This document shows, piece after piece, positions 44,014 through 53,777 of a stretch of 64,000 bases of DNA (its first letter is position 1; every line of letters begins with the position of its first letter). Source of the stretch: Methylobacterium sp. J-088 (lineage in GTDB: Bacteria; Pseudomonadota; Alphaproteobacteria; Rhizobiales; Beijerinckiaceae); NCBI RefSeq assembly GCF_022829295.1, contig NZ_JAKSYH010000263.1, positions 62,001 through 126,000 of the forward strand. The letters run 5' to 3'. The notes under the pieces are model-generated. The model saw only the letters and a program-made list of their open reading frames with translations, was not told the DNA's origin and made no database searches. The position numbers and the translations under genes are program-made.

Positions 44014-44037
44014 GAGCGCCCGCGACCGGGCGCTTTC
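44014..44037 (+). terminator. Terminator of the sugar ABC operon
   Basis: AGCGCCCG (44015-44022) pairs with CGGGCGCT (44027-44034) around a CGAC tetraloop, followed by TTCCCC. It lies 20 bases after the ATPase stop. Confidence 0.6.
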
Positions 44038-44219
44038 CCCCCGGCACGCGACGGTGCTGCGGGCGTCCCATGGGCGGCTTCCAGATCTGATCGACGACAC
44101 GCGGTCCTGACAACCGGCCCACCGAAAGGTGCGGCCGGCAAAGCCGTTTGTCGTCGGCGGAAGAGCCATGCCCGTGAAGCGGCATGGCAGGGGCGACCCC
44201 CCATCACCCGGAGGTCCAC

Positions 44220-46874
44220 ATGTCGGATATCACCACGCACGCGCAGACGAGCGACGCGTCAGACAATACCGTGAAGGCCGATTTTGGGAACAAAGCAAGA
44301 ACGGGAGCCTTCCGTGGCGGGGCCAGCGGCTTCCTCTACGGTCTCGGCGACGACGGCGTTCCGACGCAGGCCCTGATCAACGGGGCGCACATCACCAACG
44401 CCTCGCAGAAGGCCCCGTACGGGACCCAACACCCGTCGGGCGATGTCCTGGAAGTCGAGACGAGCTTCTTCGCCGGTTACGGCAAGGATATGTGCATCTA
44501 CATTCAGGACTATTATCCGGACTGGGCCTACAACGGGGGCGTGCGCCCCGGCGATACCCGGACCTACAATCTGAAGGACGGGACATTCACGGAGACGGCG
44601 AACGGAGTCTGGGACTATCTCGAAGTCATCGAGTTCGTGACCGAGGCGGTCGCCACGCAGTCGGCTCATCCCGAGCGCTACGTCTTCGTTCCGTTCAACG
44701 AGCCGGACGGCGGGAATTGGTACGCGAACTGGTCCAAGATCAAGCAGCAGTTCCTGGACGACTGGAAGGCGGCCTACGACAAGATCCAGGCCGTCTGGGC
44801 TCGCCACGGACTTGGCCACGCGCGGATCGGCGGCCCTGCCCACACGCAGTGGCGCAAGGACCAGTCGACCGATTTGCTGACCTTCGCGCGCGACAACAAG
44901 TGTCTTCCGGATGTCTTCATCTGGCACGAGTTGGGCGTCGACAATCTGAGGACCTATCCGATTCACTATCAGGAATATCGCGCTGTCGAGATTTCGCTCG
45001 GCATTTCGCCGATCGCGATCAACATCACCGAATACGGCATGCTGCTGGACATGAGCGTTCCGGGCCAGTTGATCCAGTGGATGTCCTTGTTCGAGCAGAC
45101 GAAGATCGATGCTCAGGCCGCCTACTGGAACTATGCCGGCAATCTGTCCGACAACACCGCGCGGCCAGCCGGAGCCAACGGCGGTTGGTGGATGTTCAAG
45201 TGGTACGGCGATCTCGACGGCAGCGAGACCGTTCAGATGACGACGCCGTCGACCAAGACGGCCGACAGGCTCCGGGCGATCGGTGCCATCGACACGGACA
45301 ACCGGCGGGCCACGATCCTGTGGGGCGGCCGGGATGGCGATGTCGCGCTGGCTGTCACGGGGCTGGATACGGCCCTGTTCGGAACCAGCGTGGACATCGA
45401 GGTCAGGCAGGTCGTGCATTGTGGCACGGAAGGACTTTCGGAAACCCCGCGGGTCATCCAGGCCGCGCGGAAGATCGACATCGCGAGCGGCGGTTTCAAC
45501 CTCACCGTTCCGGGCTGTGATCTGTATTCCGGCTACCAGATCCTGATCACGCCGGCCCAACTGCGTGATGTGATTCAGTCGTTTGCCTCACAGACGTGGC
45601 TCATCTCGGCCGAAGCGGAGAATCTTCAGATCTCGAACGCCAAGGTCTTCACACATAGCCCAACCGCGTCCAACGTCTGGCAGTTCCTGGCGTCCGGCGG
45701 CCGCGATGTCGGTCAATTCAACGATCCCGGATCGCGGCTGGATTGGAAGGTCACTGTTCCGAAGGATGGATCGTATCGCCTTCAGGTGATCGGATCGACA
45801 CCCGGAGCGCCCGGGCGGCATGCCCTGTTCGTGGATGGAAAAGATCAGGGGATCATTCAATACGCGGCGGATCTTGCTTTGACGAGCACGGATCGGTGGA
45901 ATTACCGGGGCAGTGCCGAGCGGTCCGTCACGCTGACATCCGGTGAGCATACGCTGTCCATCCGGGCGAGTTCCGATGGGGTCTCGAAGCTGCCCGGATC
46001 CGACATAACCTTGGACAAGCTGTTCCTAAAATATGTCGGTGATGGTGAGATCACCGAGTACCAGTCGACCACCTTCAGGTTGCGTGGCGGATCGAAACTC
46101 GACTGGGGGACGGATGACACGGGCTACGCGGTGCTGGTGGATCAAGGGGCGGCCCACTTCTACGTGACGGCGATCGAGCGCGGCTACTACGATGTGGGGC
46201 TCGCGTGGTCCTCGTCCGGCCCGGCGGCGATCATGCTGTCCCTGAACGGGCGTGATCTGCCAATTCCCTCGGTCGACAAGGCCGGCCGCTGGCAGAGCGG
46301 GCTGACCGTTCATCTCGCGGAGGGGATCAACGAGATCGTTCTCACGTTATCCACCGAGGTGCGCGTTCAAACGCTCACGACCAAGAGAAACTCCGGAGCG
46401 GATGCGAACGCCTATCGGGTCTCAGCCGGAACGGCACAGGTCATGGGCTCCGCGAAGTTCGCGGCCATAGATCCGTCCGCGGGCTCGAATGTATCCGGCA
46501 GCGGCTACGTGACCGGTCTCGGCGGCGGGTCGGCCAATGCACTCCAGATCAGTCGGCCCGCTTCGATCGGATCAGGAGATTACGATGTCACGATCGTGTA
46601 TGCGAATGCTCAGGTTGCCGGCAAACATGAATACAACCCCCAGGTGGTGGATCTGAAGGTTTCCATCTCTGAAGCCGGTGATCTCGTCGGATCGACGCGC
46701 TTGAGGTACACGTATAGCTGGATCAGCTTCTGGCAGAAAACCCTGCCGGTCACGCTGAAGACGAACGACATGCCCGTGACGATTTTCAGCTCTGGCGATG
46801 TCGGGCCGTACATCGATGCGGTCATTTTTGCTCCCGTGCAGCCAACGCGGTCTTTCACGTCTCCGATCGTGTGA
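44220..46874 (+). CDS. Multimodular glycoside hydrolase-like protein (clan GH-A barrel plus CBM6/35-like modules)
   Basis: An 884-aa protein. Residues from about 35 to 370 look like a clan GH-A TIM barrel: YVFVPFNEPDGGNWY holds the expected acid/base Glu161 after Asn, and AINITEYGML the expected nucleophile Glu271. A small beta domain follows (to about 445). Three beta-sandwich modules then appear: about 455-600 (starting LISAEAENLQISNAK, typical of CBM6/35), about 605-720 and about 725-880 (ending DMPVTIFSSGDVGPYIDAVIFAP). The exact GH family is not recognised; GH39/GH79 relatives are candidates. No signal peptide is seen. GC content is visibly lower than in neighbouring genes, suggesting transfer. 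GGAGG precedes the ATG. Confidence 0.75.
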   Translation: MSDITTHAQTSDASDNTVKADFGNKARTGAFRGGASGFLYGLGDDGVPTQALINGAHITNASQKAPYGTQHPSGDVLEVETSFFAGYGKDMCIYIQDYYPDWAYNGGVRPGDTRTYNLKDGTFTETANGVWDYLEVIEFVTEAVATQSAHPERYVFVPFNEPDGGNWYANWSKIKQQFLDDWKAAYDKIQAVWARHGLGHARIGGPAHTQWRKDQSTDLLTFARDNKCLPDVFIWHELGVDNLRTYPIHYQEYRAVEISLGISPIAINITEYGMLLDMSVPGQLIQWMSLFEQTKIDAQAAYWNYAGNLSDNTARPAGANGGWWMFKWYGDLDGSETVQMTTPSTKTADRLRAIGAIDTDNRRATILWGGRDGDVALAVTGLDTALFGTSVDIEVRQVVHCGTEGLSETPRVIQAARKIDIASGGFNLTVPGCDLYSGYQILITPAQLRDVIQSFASQTWLISAEAENLQISNAKVFTHSPTASNVWQFLASGGRDVGQFNDPGSRLDWKVTVPKDGSYRLQVIGSTPGAPGRHALFVDGKDQGIIQYAADLALTSTDRWNYRGSAERSVTLTSGEHTLSIRASSDGVSKLPGSDITLDKLFLKYVGDGEITEYQSTTFRLRGGSKLDWGTDDTGYAVLVDQGAAHFYVTAIERGYYDVGLAWSSSGPAAIMLSLNGRDLPIPSVDKAGRWQSGLTVHLAEGINEIVLTLSTEVRVQTLTTKRNSGADANAYRVSAGTAQVMGSAKFAAIDPSAGSNVSGSGYVTGLGGGSANALQISRPASIGSGDYDVTIVYANAQVAGKHEYNPQVVDLKVSISEAGDLVGSTRLRYTYSWISFWQKTLPVTLKTNDMPVTIFSSGDVGPYIDAVIFAPVQPTRSFTSPIV

Positions 46875-46880
46875 GGTGAT

Positions 46881-46904
46881 GGCGCCGTCACTCTGCACGG
46901 CGCC
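46881..46904 (+). terminator. Hairpin after the glycoside hydrolase gene
   Basis: GGCGCCGT (46881-46888) pairs with ACGGCGCC (46897-46904), an 8-bp stem with an 8-base loop, 6 bases after the stop. No T run follows. Confidence 0.45.
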
Positions 46905-47122
46905 CATGGCGCGTCGGACTTTCTGAAGGAGGTTTCGACGCGCCGCCTTCCGTGACGAAGGCTCATCGCGTGGGCCGGCTCTCTCAGAATGGAGGAGCCG
47001 GTTCGCCCCGAGCGGCCAGCATGCATTCTTGACCCGGACGAAGCGGCGCTGCAGATCGGGGCGGCGGCAGGCCGGGCCGCCAGGGGCCGTACTGAGGGAC
47101 CGGGTCGCGTGGTGACCGCGTC

Positions 47123-48541
47123 GTGATTGACCTGATCGGCCTCTTCTCCCTGCGCCGCCGCTCCATCGCTGTGCGGCTCGCCGTATCGGCCTTCCTGTCG
47201 AGTTCCGCGATCCTGCTGATCGCCGCCTGGATCCTGACCACGCTCTACCGCGAGAACACCGAGCGCGCCTTCGACAGTCGTCTGCTCGTCTTCACCAACA
47301 ACCTCGCCACCGATCTCGTCTCGCCGAACGATCCCGAGAGCCGGACCTTCTCGCTGGGCGATCCGCGCTTCGATCTGCCCCTGTCGGGCTGGTACTGGCA
47401 GGTCGGCAAACCCGACGCGAAGCCCCGGGACGTGCGCACCTCCCGCTCACTGGTCGGTGTGCCGCTGCCGCCCGCCACCGATTCCGAGGGCAAGGTCGGG
47501 GTCGGGCAGATCCGCCAGGGCTACGGCCGGGCGCAGGACGGGCGCCTGCTGCGCATCATGGAGCGTGACGTCGATCTCGGCGAGGAGGGCCGCTACACGG
47601 TCCGGGTCGCCGGGCCGGCGGACGAGATCGTCAACGACGTCGACCGCTTCCGCAATTCGCTTACGATCACGTTCGGCCTGCTCGGCCTATCGTTGGCGCT
47701 CACCACCCTGCTGCAGATCCGGTTCGGCCTCGCGCCCTTGAAGAAGATGCGCGCGGCGCTGGGGGCGGTCCGCCGGGGCGAGGCCGACCGGATCACCGGG
47801 ACCTATCCGCGCGACATCGCCCCGCTCACCGGCGAGGTGAACCTGCTGATCGAGACCAACCGCGAGATCCTGGAGCGCGCCCGCACGCAGGTCGGCAACC
47901 TCGCCCACGCCCTCAAGACGCCGCTCTCGATCATCGTCAACGAGGTCGGCGCCTCGGACGCACCGGAGGAACTGGCCCAGAAGATCCGCGAGCAGGCGGC
48001 GGTGATGCGCGATCAGGTGAACTATCATCTCGACCGGGCCCGGGCCGCCGCGCTTGCCGGCACGCTCGGCACGTCGACGGAGGTCGAGCCGGCGCTGGCC
48101 GGCCTCGTGCGCACCTTCGGCAAGATCTACCGCGACAAGGACATCGCCTACGACGTCCATGTCCCCCCGGGTTTGCGCTTCCGGGGAGAGCGGCAGGACT
48201 TCGAGGAGATGGTCGGCAACCTCGTCGACAACGCGTCGAAATGGGCCCATGCCCGGGTGGCGATCCGGGCCGAGGCGGTGACCAAGGCCGATTATCCCCA
48301 CCTCGTCGTCGCCATCGAGGATGACGGCCCCGGCCTTCCGCCGGAGGCGCGCCAAGCCGTGCTCGGCCGGGGGCGGCGGCTCGACGAATCGAAGCCAGGC
48401 TCCGGTCTCGGCCTGTCCATCGTGGCGGATCTCGCCACGCTCTATCGGGGTCGCTTCACGCTGGAGGAGGCGGCGCTCGGCGGCCTGAGAGCGGTGCTGG
48501 AGGTGCCGGGCGATGCGCCCGTGGGTGCGGCGACGCATTGA
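47123..48541 (+). CDS. feuQ: Sensor histidine kinase, FeuQ/PhoQ-like
   Basis: A 472-aa membrane kinase. There is one membrane segment near residues 15-40 (VRLAVSAFLSSSAILLIAAWILTTLY), a periplasmic sensor part to about 165, and a second helix (SLTITFGLLGLSLALTTLLQI). The phosphoacceptor His262 is in NLAHALKTPLSIIVNEV. The ATPase has an N-box LVDNASKWAHARV, DDGPGLPPEARQ and GSGLGLSIVADLA. The AHALKTPL wording is typical of the PhoQ/FeuQ group. No regulator gene is adjacent; the FeuP-like regulator without a kinase lies 10 kb upstream, so the two are probably a separated pair. GTG start, with no obvious promoter of its own seen in the 248-bp gap. Confidence 0.85.
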   Translation: MIDLIGLFSLRRRSIAVRLAVSAFLSSSAILLIAAWILTTLYRENTERAFDSRLLVFTNNLATDLVSPNDPESRTFSLGDPRFDLPLSGWYWQVGKPDAKPRDVRTSRSLVGVPLPPATDSEGKVGVGQIRQGYGRAQDGRLLRIMERDVDLGEEGRYTVRVAGPADEIVNDVDRFRNSLTITFGLLGLSLALTTLLQIRFGLAPLKKMRAALGAVRRGEADRITGTYPRDIAPLTGEVNLLIETNREILERARTQVGNLAHALKTPLSIIVNEVGASDAPEELAQKIREQAAVMRDQVNYHLDRARAAALAGTLGTSTEVEPALAGLVRTFGKIYRDKDIAYDVHVPPGLRFRGERQDFEEMVGNLVDNASKWAHARVAIRAEAVTKADYPHLVVAIEDDGPGLPPEARQAVLGRGRRLDESKPGSGLGLSIVADLATLYRGRFTLEEAALGGLRAVLEVPGDAPVGAATH

Positions 48542-48739
48542 CGCGATCCGGGGCGCCGGATCGTGTTTCGCGGTCCGGTGCAAGTCTTCGCGCTGGCGTG
48601 TGATTTCTCTTCGCTCTTGTCTTCGCGCGGCACTTGCGTGACACCGTGCCGCCGCCGGGGGGCGTCGTGGCGTTCCGCCGCCGGCTCCACATGGTGTGGA
48701 GAGACGTACGGGCCGGTTCGGCCCGCTGGCGAAGGTTCG

Positions 48740-50230
48740 ATGACGGCGATCTGGTTCATCCTGGCGGCCATGACTGCAGCTGCCGTTCTCGGCCTGCTCT
48801 GGCCGCTGTCGCGGCGTGCCGTCGTGCCGACCGGCGAGGCGGGCGGCACCGCGATCGCCACCGAGACCGCCTTCTACGAGGACCAGATCGCCGAAATCGC
48901 GCGTGATCAGGAGCGCGGCCTGATCGCCCCGGAGGAGGCCGAATCCGCCAGGGCGGAAGCGGGCCGGCGCCTGCTTCGGGCAAGCCGCGAGGTCAGGCTG
49001 GAGGCCGAGGACGCCGGCATCGTCGAGGCCGCGCGCCCGGCCGAGCCGCGCTTGCGCCGGCGTCGGGCCGCTTCGGCCTTCGCGGTTTCCACCATTCCGC
49101 TGGTGGCGCTGATCGCCTACGGCCTCTACGGCTCGCCGGAACTACCGGCCCAGACCGAAGCCGACCGGCAGGCGACCCGCGGCGGCACGGATGAATTGAT
49201 GAAGGCCGTTGGGCAGATCGAGGCGCGGCTCGCCCGTGACCCGAATGACGCCCGTGGTTGGGCCGTGCTCGCTCCGGTCTACATGCGCACCGGCCGTTTC
49301 GACGATGCCGCCCGCGCCTACGGCAACATCGCCCGGCTGAAGGGCGAGACCGCCGACCTCCTCGCCGATCAGGCCGAAGCCCTGACGGCAGCCGGCGACG
49401 GCACCGTCACCCCCGAAGCCAAAGTGCTGTTCGAGAAGGCGCAGGCCAAGGATCCGAACGCGCCGAAACCCCGGTTCTTTCTCGCCCGTGCCGCCGAGCA
49501 GGCGGGCGACACCGATGGGGCGATCCGCCAGCTCGCCGCCCTCGAAACCGCCAGCGCGCCGGATGCGCCCTGGCTCGGGATCGTCCGGCAGAGCCTGGCG
49601 CGCCTCAAGGGTGAGCCTGCGCCGCCGCCCGCGGTGCCGCAGGCGGCCCCGAAGGTCCCGGCCGAGCAGCAGGCCGCGATCCGCGGCATGGTCGATGGGC
49701 TCGATGCTCGGCTGCAGGCTGGCAGCGGCACACCGGACGAGTGGCTGCGGCTGGTTCGGTCCCGGGCCGTGTTGGGCGAGCACGATCAGGCGACCGCGGC
49801 CCTGGCTCGTGCCCGGACAGCGCTCGCCGGCGATCCACAGGGTTTAGCGCAGGTCGAGCAGGGCGCTCGTGCCATCGGTCTGGCGCCGGAGGGCGGGTCG
49901 ACGCGTCCGACCGAGCCGGCCCCAGCCGGACCGGCGGCCCGGGCCGAAACCGAGGCCGCGATGGCGGCCGTGCGCGCCATGCCGCAAGCGGAGCGCGACG
50001 CTGCCATTCGCGGGATGGTCGAGGGGCTCGACCGGCGCCTCGCCGCCCGGGGCGGTACGCCGGACGAGTGGATGCGCCTCGTGCGCTCCTACAGCGCGCT
50101 CGGCGAGCGCGAGCAGGCGGTCAGGGCCTTGGATCGCGCCCGGATGGCGCTCGCCGCCAACGGCGATGCGGTGACGCGGCTCGACGGACTCGCCCGGGAA
50201 CTCGACCTGCCTCCGAAGACCAACCCTTGA
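48740..50230 (+). CDS. ccmI: Cytochrome c maturation protein CcmI (CycH)
   Basis: A 496-aa membrane protein that holds apocytochrome c for haem ligation. Two membrane segments are seen: MTAIWFILAAMTAAAVLGLLWPL and AFAVSTIPLVALIAYGLYGSPELP. The cytoplasmic loop between them has FYEDQIAEIARDQERGLIAPEEAESARAEAGRRLL, the family hallmark. A long periplasmic TPR-like domain follows (RPVYMRTGRF-type repeats). It has two similar segments, AAIRGMVDGLDARLQAGSGTPDEWLRLVRS and AAIRGMVEGLDRRLAARGGTPDEWMRLVRS, an internal duplication. The ATG at 48740 is preferred to the longer frame. First of the ccmIEFH set. Confidence 0.92.
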   Translation: MTAIWFILAAMTAAAVLGLLWPLSRRAVVPTGEAGGTAIATETAFYEDQIAEIARDQERGLIAPEEAESARAEAGRRLLRASREVRLEAEDAGIVEAARPAEPRLRRRRAASAFAVSTIPLVALIAYGLYGSPELPAQTEADRQATRGGTDELMKAVGQIEARLARDPNDARGWAVLAPVYMRTGRFDDAARAYGNIARLKGETADLLADQAEALTAAGDGTVTPEAKVLFEKAQAKDPNAPKPRFFLARAAEQAGDTDGAIRQLAALETASAPDAPWLGIVRQSLARLKGEPAPPPAVPQAAPKVPAEQQAAIRGMVDGLDARLQAGSGTPDEWLRLVRSRAVLGEHDQATAALARARTALAGDPQGLAQVEQGARAIGLAPEGGSTRPTEPAPAGPAARAETEAAMAAVRAMPQAERDAAIRGMVEGLDRRLAARGGTPDEWMRLVRSYSALGEREQAVRALDRARMALAANGDAVTRLDGLARELDLPPKTNP

Positions 50231-50384
50231 GCGTGACAGTCGCGCGGCGTCGGCCGTACGACAATCGGTCCCGATGCCCGCCCTTGACCGGCGCTCTCCT
50301 GAGGCCGACACCCTGAGGAGCTAGAATGAGAACGGTTCGGGTCTGGGCGGGCGACCGTCCACCGGACTGCGGGGTGGAAGTATC

Positions 50385-50897
50385 GTGACGCGTAAGAGCC
50401 GCCGCCTGATCCTGATTGCCGCCTGCGGCAGCGTGCTAGCGCTCGCCGTGGGGCTGATCCTGTTCGCCATGAGCGGCTCGATCGTGTTCTTCCGTTCTCC
50501 TACCGATATCGCACTTCAGAGCATTGCACCGGGCACCCGACTGCGCCTCGGCGGCCTCGTGAAGGACGGTTCGCTCAAGCGCGGACCGGATCAGACGGTC
50601 GACTTCGCCGTGACCGACACGAACGCCACCGTCGACGTCCAGTACAAGGGGTTGCTGCCGGACCTGTTCCGCGAGGGGCAGGGCGTGGTCGCCGAGGGCG
50701 TCCTCGAGCCGGGCGGCCAGTTCCGCGCCGATACCGTACTCGCCAAGCACGACGAATCCTACATGCCCCGCGAGGTGGCCGACGCGCTGAAGGCGCAGGG
50801 GCGTTGGCAGGAGGGCGGCCCGAACAAGGTGGCTCCCGCCGTCAAGCCATCCGCCGCAGCGGCGGATTCGACCCTCGGCCCCCGCAGCGAGCGGTGA
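50385..50897 (+). CDS. ccmE: Cytochrome c haem chaperone CcmE
   Basis: A 170-aa haem chaperone with one N-terminal membrane anchor ([23 protein letters not shown]). The covalent haem-binding His122 is in [11 protein letters not shown] (family consensus LAKHDENYMP). The OB-fold shows as [26 protein letters not shown] and [18 protein letters not shown]. The start is GTG at 50385. The C-terminal tail after Pro126 is long and Ala/Lys-rich. It is 10 bp upstream of ccmF. Confidence 0.95.
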   Translation: MTRKSRRLILIAACGSVLALAVGLILFAMSGSIVFFRSPTDIALQSIAPGTRLRLGGLVKDGSLKRGPDQTVDFAVTDTNATVDVQYKGLLPDLFREGQGVVAEGVLEPGGQFRADTVLAKHDESYMPREVADALKAQGRWQEGGPNKVAPAVKPSAAAADSTLGPRSER

Positions 50898-50907
50898 GAG
50901 AACCTGC

Positions 50908-52908
50908 ATGATCGTCGAGACCGGCCATTTCGCGCTCGCGCTCGCCCTGGCGATCTCCCTCGTCCAGATGGTGATGCCGATCTGGGCTGCCCGCTCGGGC
51001 GACCCGGCACTCCGCCAGATCGCCTCGCAGGCGGCGCTCGGCGCCTTCGCCTGCATCCTCTTCGCCTTCGCGGCGCTCACCTACGCGCACGTCACCTCGG
51101 ACTTCTCGGTCCAGAACGTCGTCGAGAACTCGCACACGCAGAAGCCGCTGATCTACAAGATCTCCGGCGTCTGGGGGAACCACGAGGGCTCAATGCTCCT
51201 GTGGGTGCTGATCCTCACCCTGTTCGGCGCCTGCGTGGCGGCGGCGAAGAACTCCGTGCCGCCGCGGCTGCGAGCCAACACGCTCGGCGTGCAGGGATTG
51301 ATCACCTTCGTGTTCGTGTTGTTCATCATCACGACCTCGAACCCGTTCAGCCGCGTCATCCCGGCGCCGCTGGAGGGCAACGATCTCAACCCGCTGCTGC
51401 AGGATGTCGGCTTGGCGATCCACCCGCCGCTCCTCTATATCGGCTATGTCGGCTTCTCGATCAGCTTCGCCTTCGCGGTCGCCGCGCTGATCGACGGCCG
51501 GATCGACGCCGTCTGGGCCCGCGCCGTGCGGCCCTGGACGCTCACCGCCTGGAGCTTCCTGACGCTGGGCATCGCGATGGGCTCCTACTGGGCCTATTAC
51601 GAACTCGGCTGGGGCGGCTGGTGGTTCTGGGATCCCGTCGAGAACGCTTCCTTGATGCCGTGGATCGCCGGCACGGCGCTGCTGCACTCCACCGTGGTGA
51701 TGGAGAAGCGCGACGCCCTGAAGGTCTGGACGGTGTTGCTCGCGATCCTGACCTTCTCGCTCTCGCTGATCGGCACGTTCCTCGTTCGCTCGGGCGTGAT
51801 CACCTCGGTCCATTCCTTCGCCACCGACCCGACCCGCGGCGTCTTCATCCTGGCGATCCTGATTCTGTTCATCGGCGGCTCGTTGACGCTGTTCGCATGG
51901 CGGGCGCCGCTGCTCCGGCAGGGCGGGCTGTTCGCGCCGATCTCGCGCGAGGGGTCCCTCGTCCTCAACAACCTGTTCCTGGTCGCGGGCTGCGCCACGG
52001 TGCTCGTCGGCACCCTGTATCCGCTGCTCCTCGAGATGCTGACCGGCGAGAAGATCACGGTCGGGCCGCCCTTCTTCAATGCGACCTTCGTGCCGCTGGC
52101 GATTCCGCTCCTGCTGATCGTGCCCGCCGGGCAGGCTTTGGCCTGGAAGCGCGGCGACGTGCTCGCTGCTGCGCAGCGCCTGTTCGCCGCTTTGGCCCTG
52201 GCCCTGGTGGTCGGTTTCGGGGTGCTCGCCCTGACCTGGGGCGGCCCGGTGATGGCCCCGGTGGGGATCGGCCTTGGCGTCTATCTGCTGATCGGCTCGG
52301 CGCTGGAGATCGTCTCCCGCGCCCGGGGTTACGGATCGAGCCGTGCCCGCTCGCTCGGCCAGATCGGGCGCCGCGCCATCGGTCTGCCGCGCTCGGCCTG
52401 GGGCACGGCGCTGGCCCATGCCGGCGTCGGCGTGGTGGTGTTGGGCATCGCCGCGCAGGGATGGGCCGCGGAGGGGCTGGCCACCCTCAAGCCCGGCCAA
52501 AGTCTGACGACGGGGCCTTACACGGCGACCCTGGAGAGCGTCGCGCCCCGCAAGGGGCCGAACTACGAGGAGGCCGCCGCCTATCTCACGATCCGGACCC
52601 GCGCCGGCGACGAGGTCGGGCAGGTTGAGACCGGCAAGCGCTTCTACCCGAGCCGCAAGATGGCGGTCACGGAATCCGGCCTGCTGACGATCGGGGTGAG
52701 CCAAGTCTACGCGAGCCTCGGCGAAATCGGCCAGGACGGCAGCGTCGGCCTGCGGCTGTACTACAAGCCGCTGGTGCTGCTGATCTGGCTCGGCGCCGTG
52801 GTGATGGCGGCGGGCGGTGGGCTCTCGCTCACGGACCGCCGGATGCGCGTGGGTGCCCCCGCCAAGGCGAAGGCACGGCCGATACCCAACGCGGTGCCGG
52901 CCGAGTGA
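50908..52908 (+). CDS. ccmF: Cytochrome c haem lyase CcmF
   Basis: A 666-aa integral membrane haem lyase component. The WWD haem-handling motif is [65 protein letters not shown] is another signature, with conserved periplasmic His. It has about 14-15 hydrophobic segments and a periplasmic beta part before the last helix ([32 protein letters not shown]). It works with CcmI and CcmH to attach haem to apocytochromes such as the one at 33.7 kb. Confidence 0.96.
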   Translation: MIVETGHFALALALAISLVQMVMPIWAARSGDPALRQIASQAALGAFACILFAFAALTYAHVTSDFSVQNVVENSHTQKPLIYKISGVWGNHEGSMLLWVLILTLFGACVAAAKNSVPPRLRANTLGVQGLITFVFVLFIITTSNPFSRVIPAPLEGNDLNPLLQDVGLAIHPPLLYIGYVGFSISFAFAVAALIDGRIDAVWARAVRPWTLTAWSFLTLGIAMGSYWAYYELGWGGWWFWDPVENASLMPWIAGTALLHSTVVMEKRDALKVWTVLLAILTFSLSLIGTFLVRSGVITSVHSFATDPTRGVFILAILILFIGGSLTLFAWRAPLLRQGGLFAPISREGSLVLNNLFLVAGCATVLVGTLYPLLLEMLTGEKITVGPPFFNATFVPLAIPLLLIVPAGQALAWKRGDVLAAAQRLFAALALALVVGFGVLALTWGGPVMAPVGIGLGVYLLIGSALEIVSRARGYGSSRARSLGQIGRRAIGLPRSAWGTALAHAGVGVVVLGIAAQGWAAEGLATLKPGQSLTTGPYTATLESVAPRKGPNYEEAAAYLTIRTRAGDEVGQVETGKRFYPSRKMAVTESGLLTIGVSQVYASLGEIGQDGSVGLRLYYKPLVLLIWLGAVVMAAGGGLSLTDRRMRVGAPAKAKARPIPNAVPAE

Positions 52909-53006
52909 GGACGGAGATGAAGGCCCCCGCGGATCTCCCTCCCCCCTCTCAGCTGCCGGATTGCCATTTCGGCTCCGGCGATTTCGCTTCCGGATCGGGC
53001 GCGGGG

Positions 53007-53146
53007 CCCCACTCCCGAGCGGGAGAGGGACCGGGTGAGGGGCGAGAACCTTCAGAAAATGGCTCGACCTACCGACACTTCGGTGCCGTGCTCGATCCTG
53101 AGATTTCTCGTCCCCCACCCCAGCCCTCTCCCGCGCGGGAGAGGAA
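53007..53146. repeat. BIME-like inverted REP pair between ccmF and ccmH
   Basis: CACTCCCGAGCGGGAGAGGGAC then GGGTGAGGGG (53010-53042). About 65 bp later come CCCCCACCCC and CCCTCTCCCGCGCGGGAGAGG (53112-53144). The flank CCCGTCGCGTTCCCTCATCGACCCC matches that at 16.62 kb. The pair separates two genes of one pathway that are normally almost adjacent. Confidence 0.85.
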
Positions 53147-53186
53147 GCCCGTCGCGTTCCCTCATCGACCCCAGCGTCGAAAGGAG

Positions 53187-53681
53187 ATGCGCGAACTTCG
53201 TCCTGCAAAGGTAGGAGGGGGAGCACGCGTCCGTGTCGGCGCCGCGCTCATGCTCCTCGCCATGCTCACCGCCCCCGCACTGGCGGTCCAGCCTGACGAA
53301 GTCCTGAAAGATCCGGTGCTGGAGCATCGTGCGCGCGAGATCTCGGCCGAGCTGCGCTGCCTCGTCTGCCAGAACCAGTCGATCGACGATTCCGATGCGC
53401 CGCTCGCCAAGGATTTGCGTCTGATCGTGCGCGAGCGCCTGCAGAAGGGCGACAGCGACAAGTCGGTGCTCGACTACGTCGTGGCACGCTACGGCGAGTT
53501 CGTGCTGCTGCGCCCGGTCTTCGCCCTGCACACCCTGCTGTTGTGGCTGACGCCTGTCCTTGCCGTGCTGCTTGGCGGGTTCGGCATCTGGCGCCTCGCG
53601 CGCCGCCGCGTGCCGGCGACCGCTCGAAGCTTGTCCGCCGCCGAGGAGGCGGAGGTCGCCGCGCTCCTGAGACGGGAGTAA
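53187..53681 (+). CDS. ccmH: Cytochrome c maturation protein CcmH (CycL)
   Basis: A 164-aa thiol-disulfide component that presents reduced apocytochrome to CcmF. The motif [11 protein letters not shown] is followed by [44 protein letters not shown], all diagnostic. A C-terminal membrane helix lies at about 115-140 ([25 protein letters not shown]). The signal-like segment [14 protein letters not shown] precedes VQPDEVL. The ATG at 53187 has AAGGAG near it but lies in repeat-derived sequence. The ATG at 53250 gives a short signal peptide and is an alternative. No ccmG gene is next to it. Confidence 0.92.
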   Translation: MRELRPAKVGGGARVRVGAALMLLAMLTAPALAVQPDEVLKDPVLEHRAREISAELRCLVCQNQSIDDSDAPLAKDLRLIVRERLQKGDSDKSVLDYVVARYGEFVLLRPVFALHTLLLWLTPVLAVLLGGFGIWRLARRRVPATARSLSAAEEAEVAALLRRE

Positions 53682-53777
53682 GATCCGGACTGTCGCGATT
53701 CGCTCGTCCGAGTCGGCACGAGTCTTGGATCGAGCATCGCGGGCCGCGTGTTCGGCGGCGTGCCCGGGGGCAGGACG

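Noticed and set aside
52905-53186. N-terminal extension of ccmH
   Set aside because: The in-frame codons are translated REP repeat; the signal segment of CcmH starts much later.
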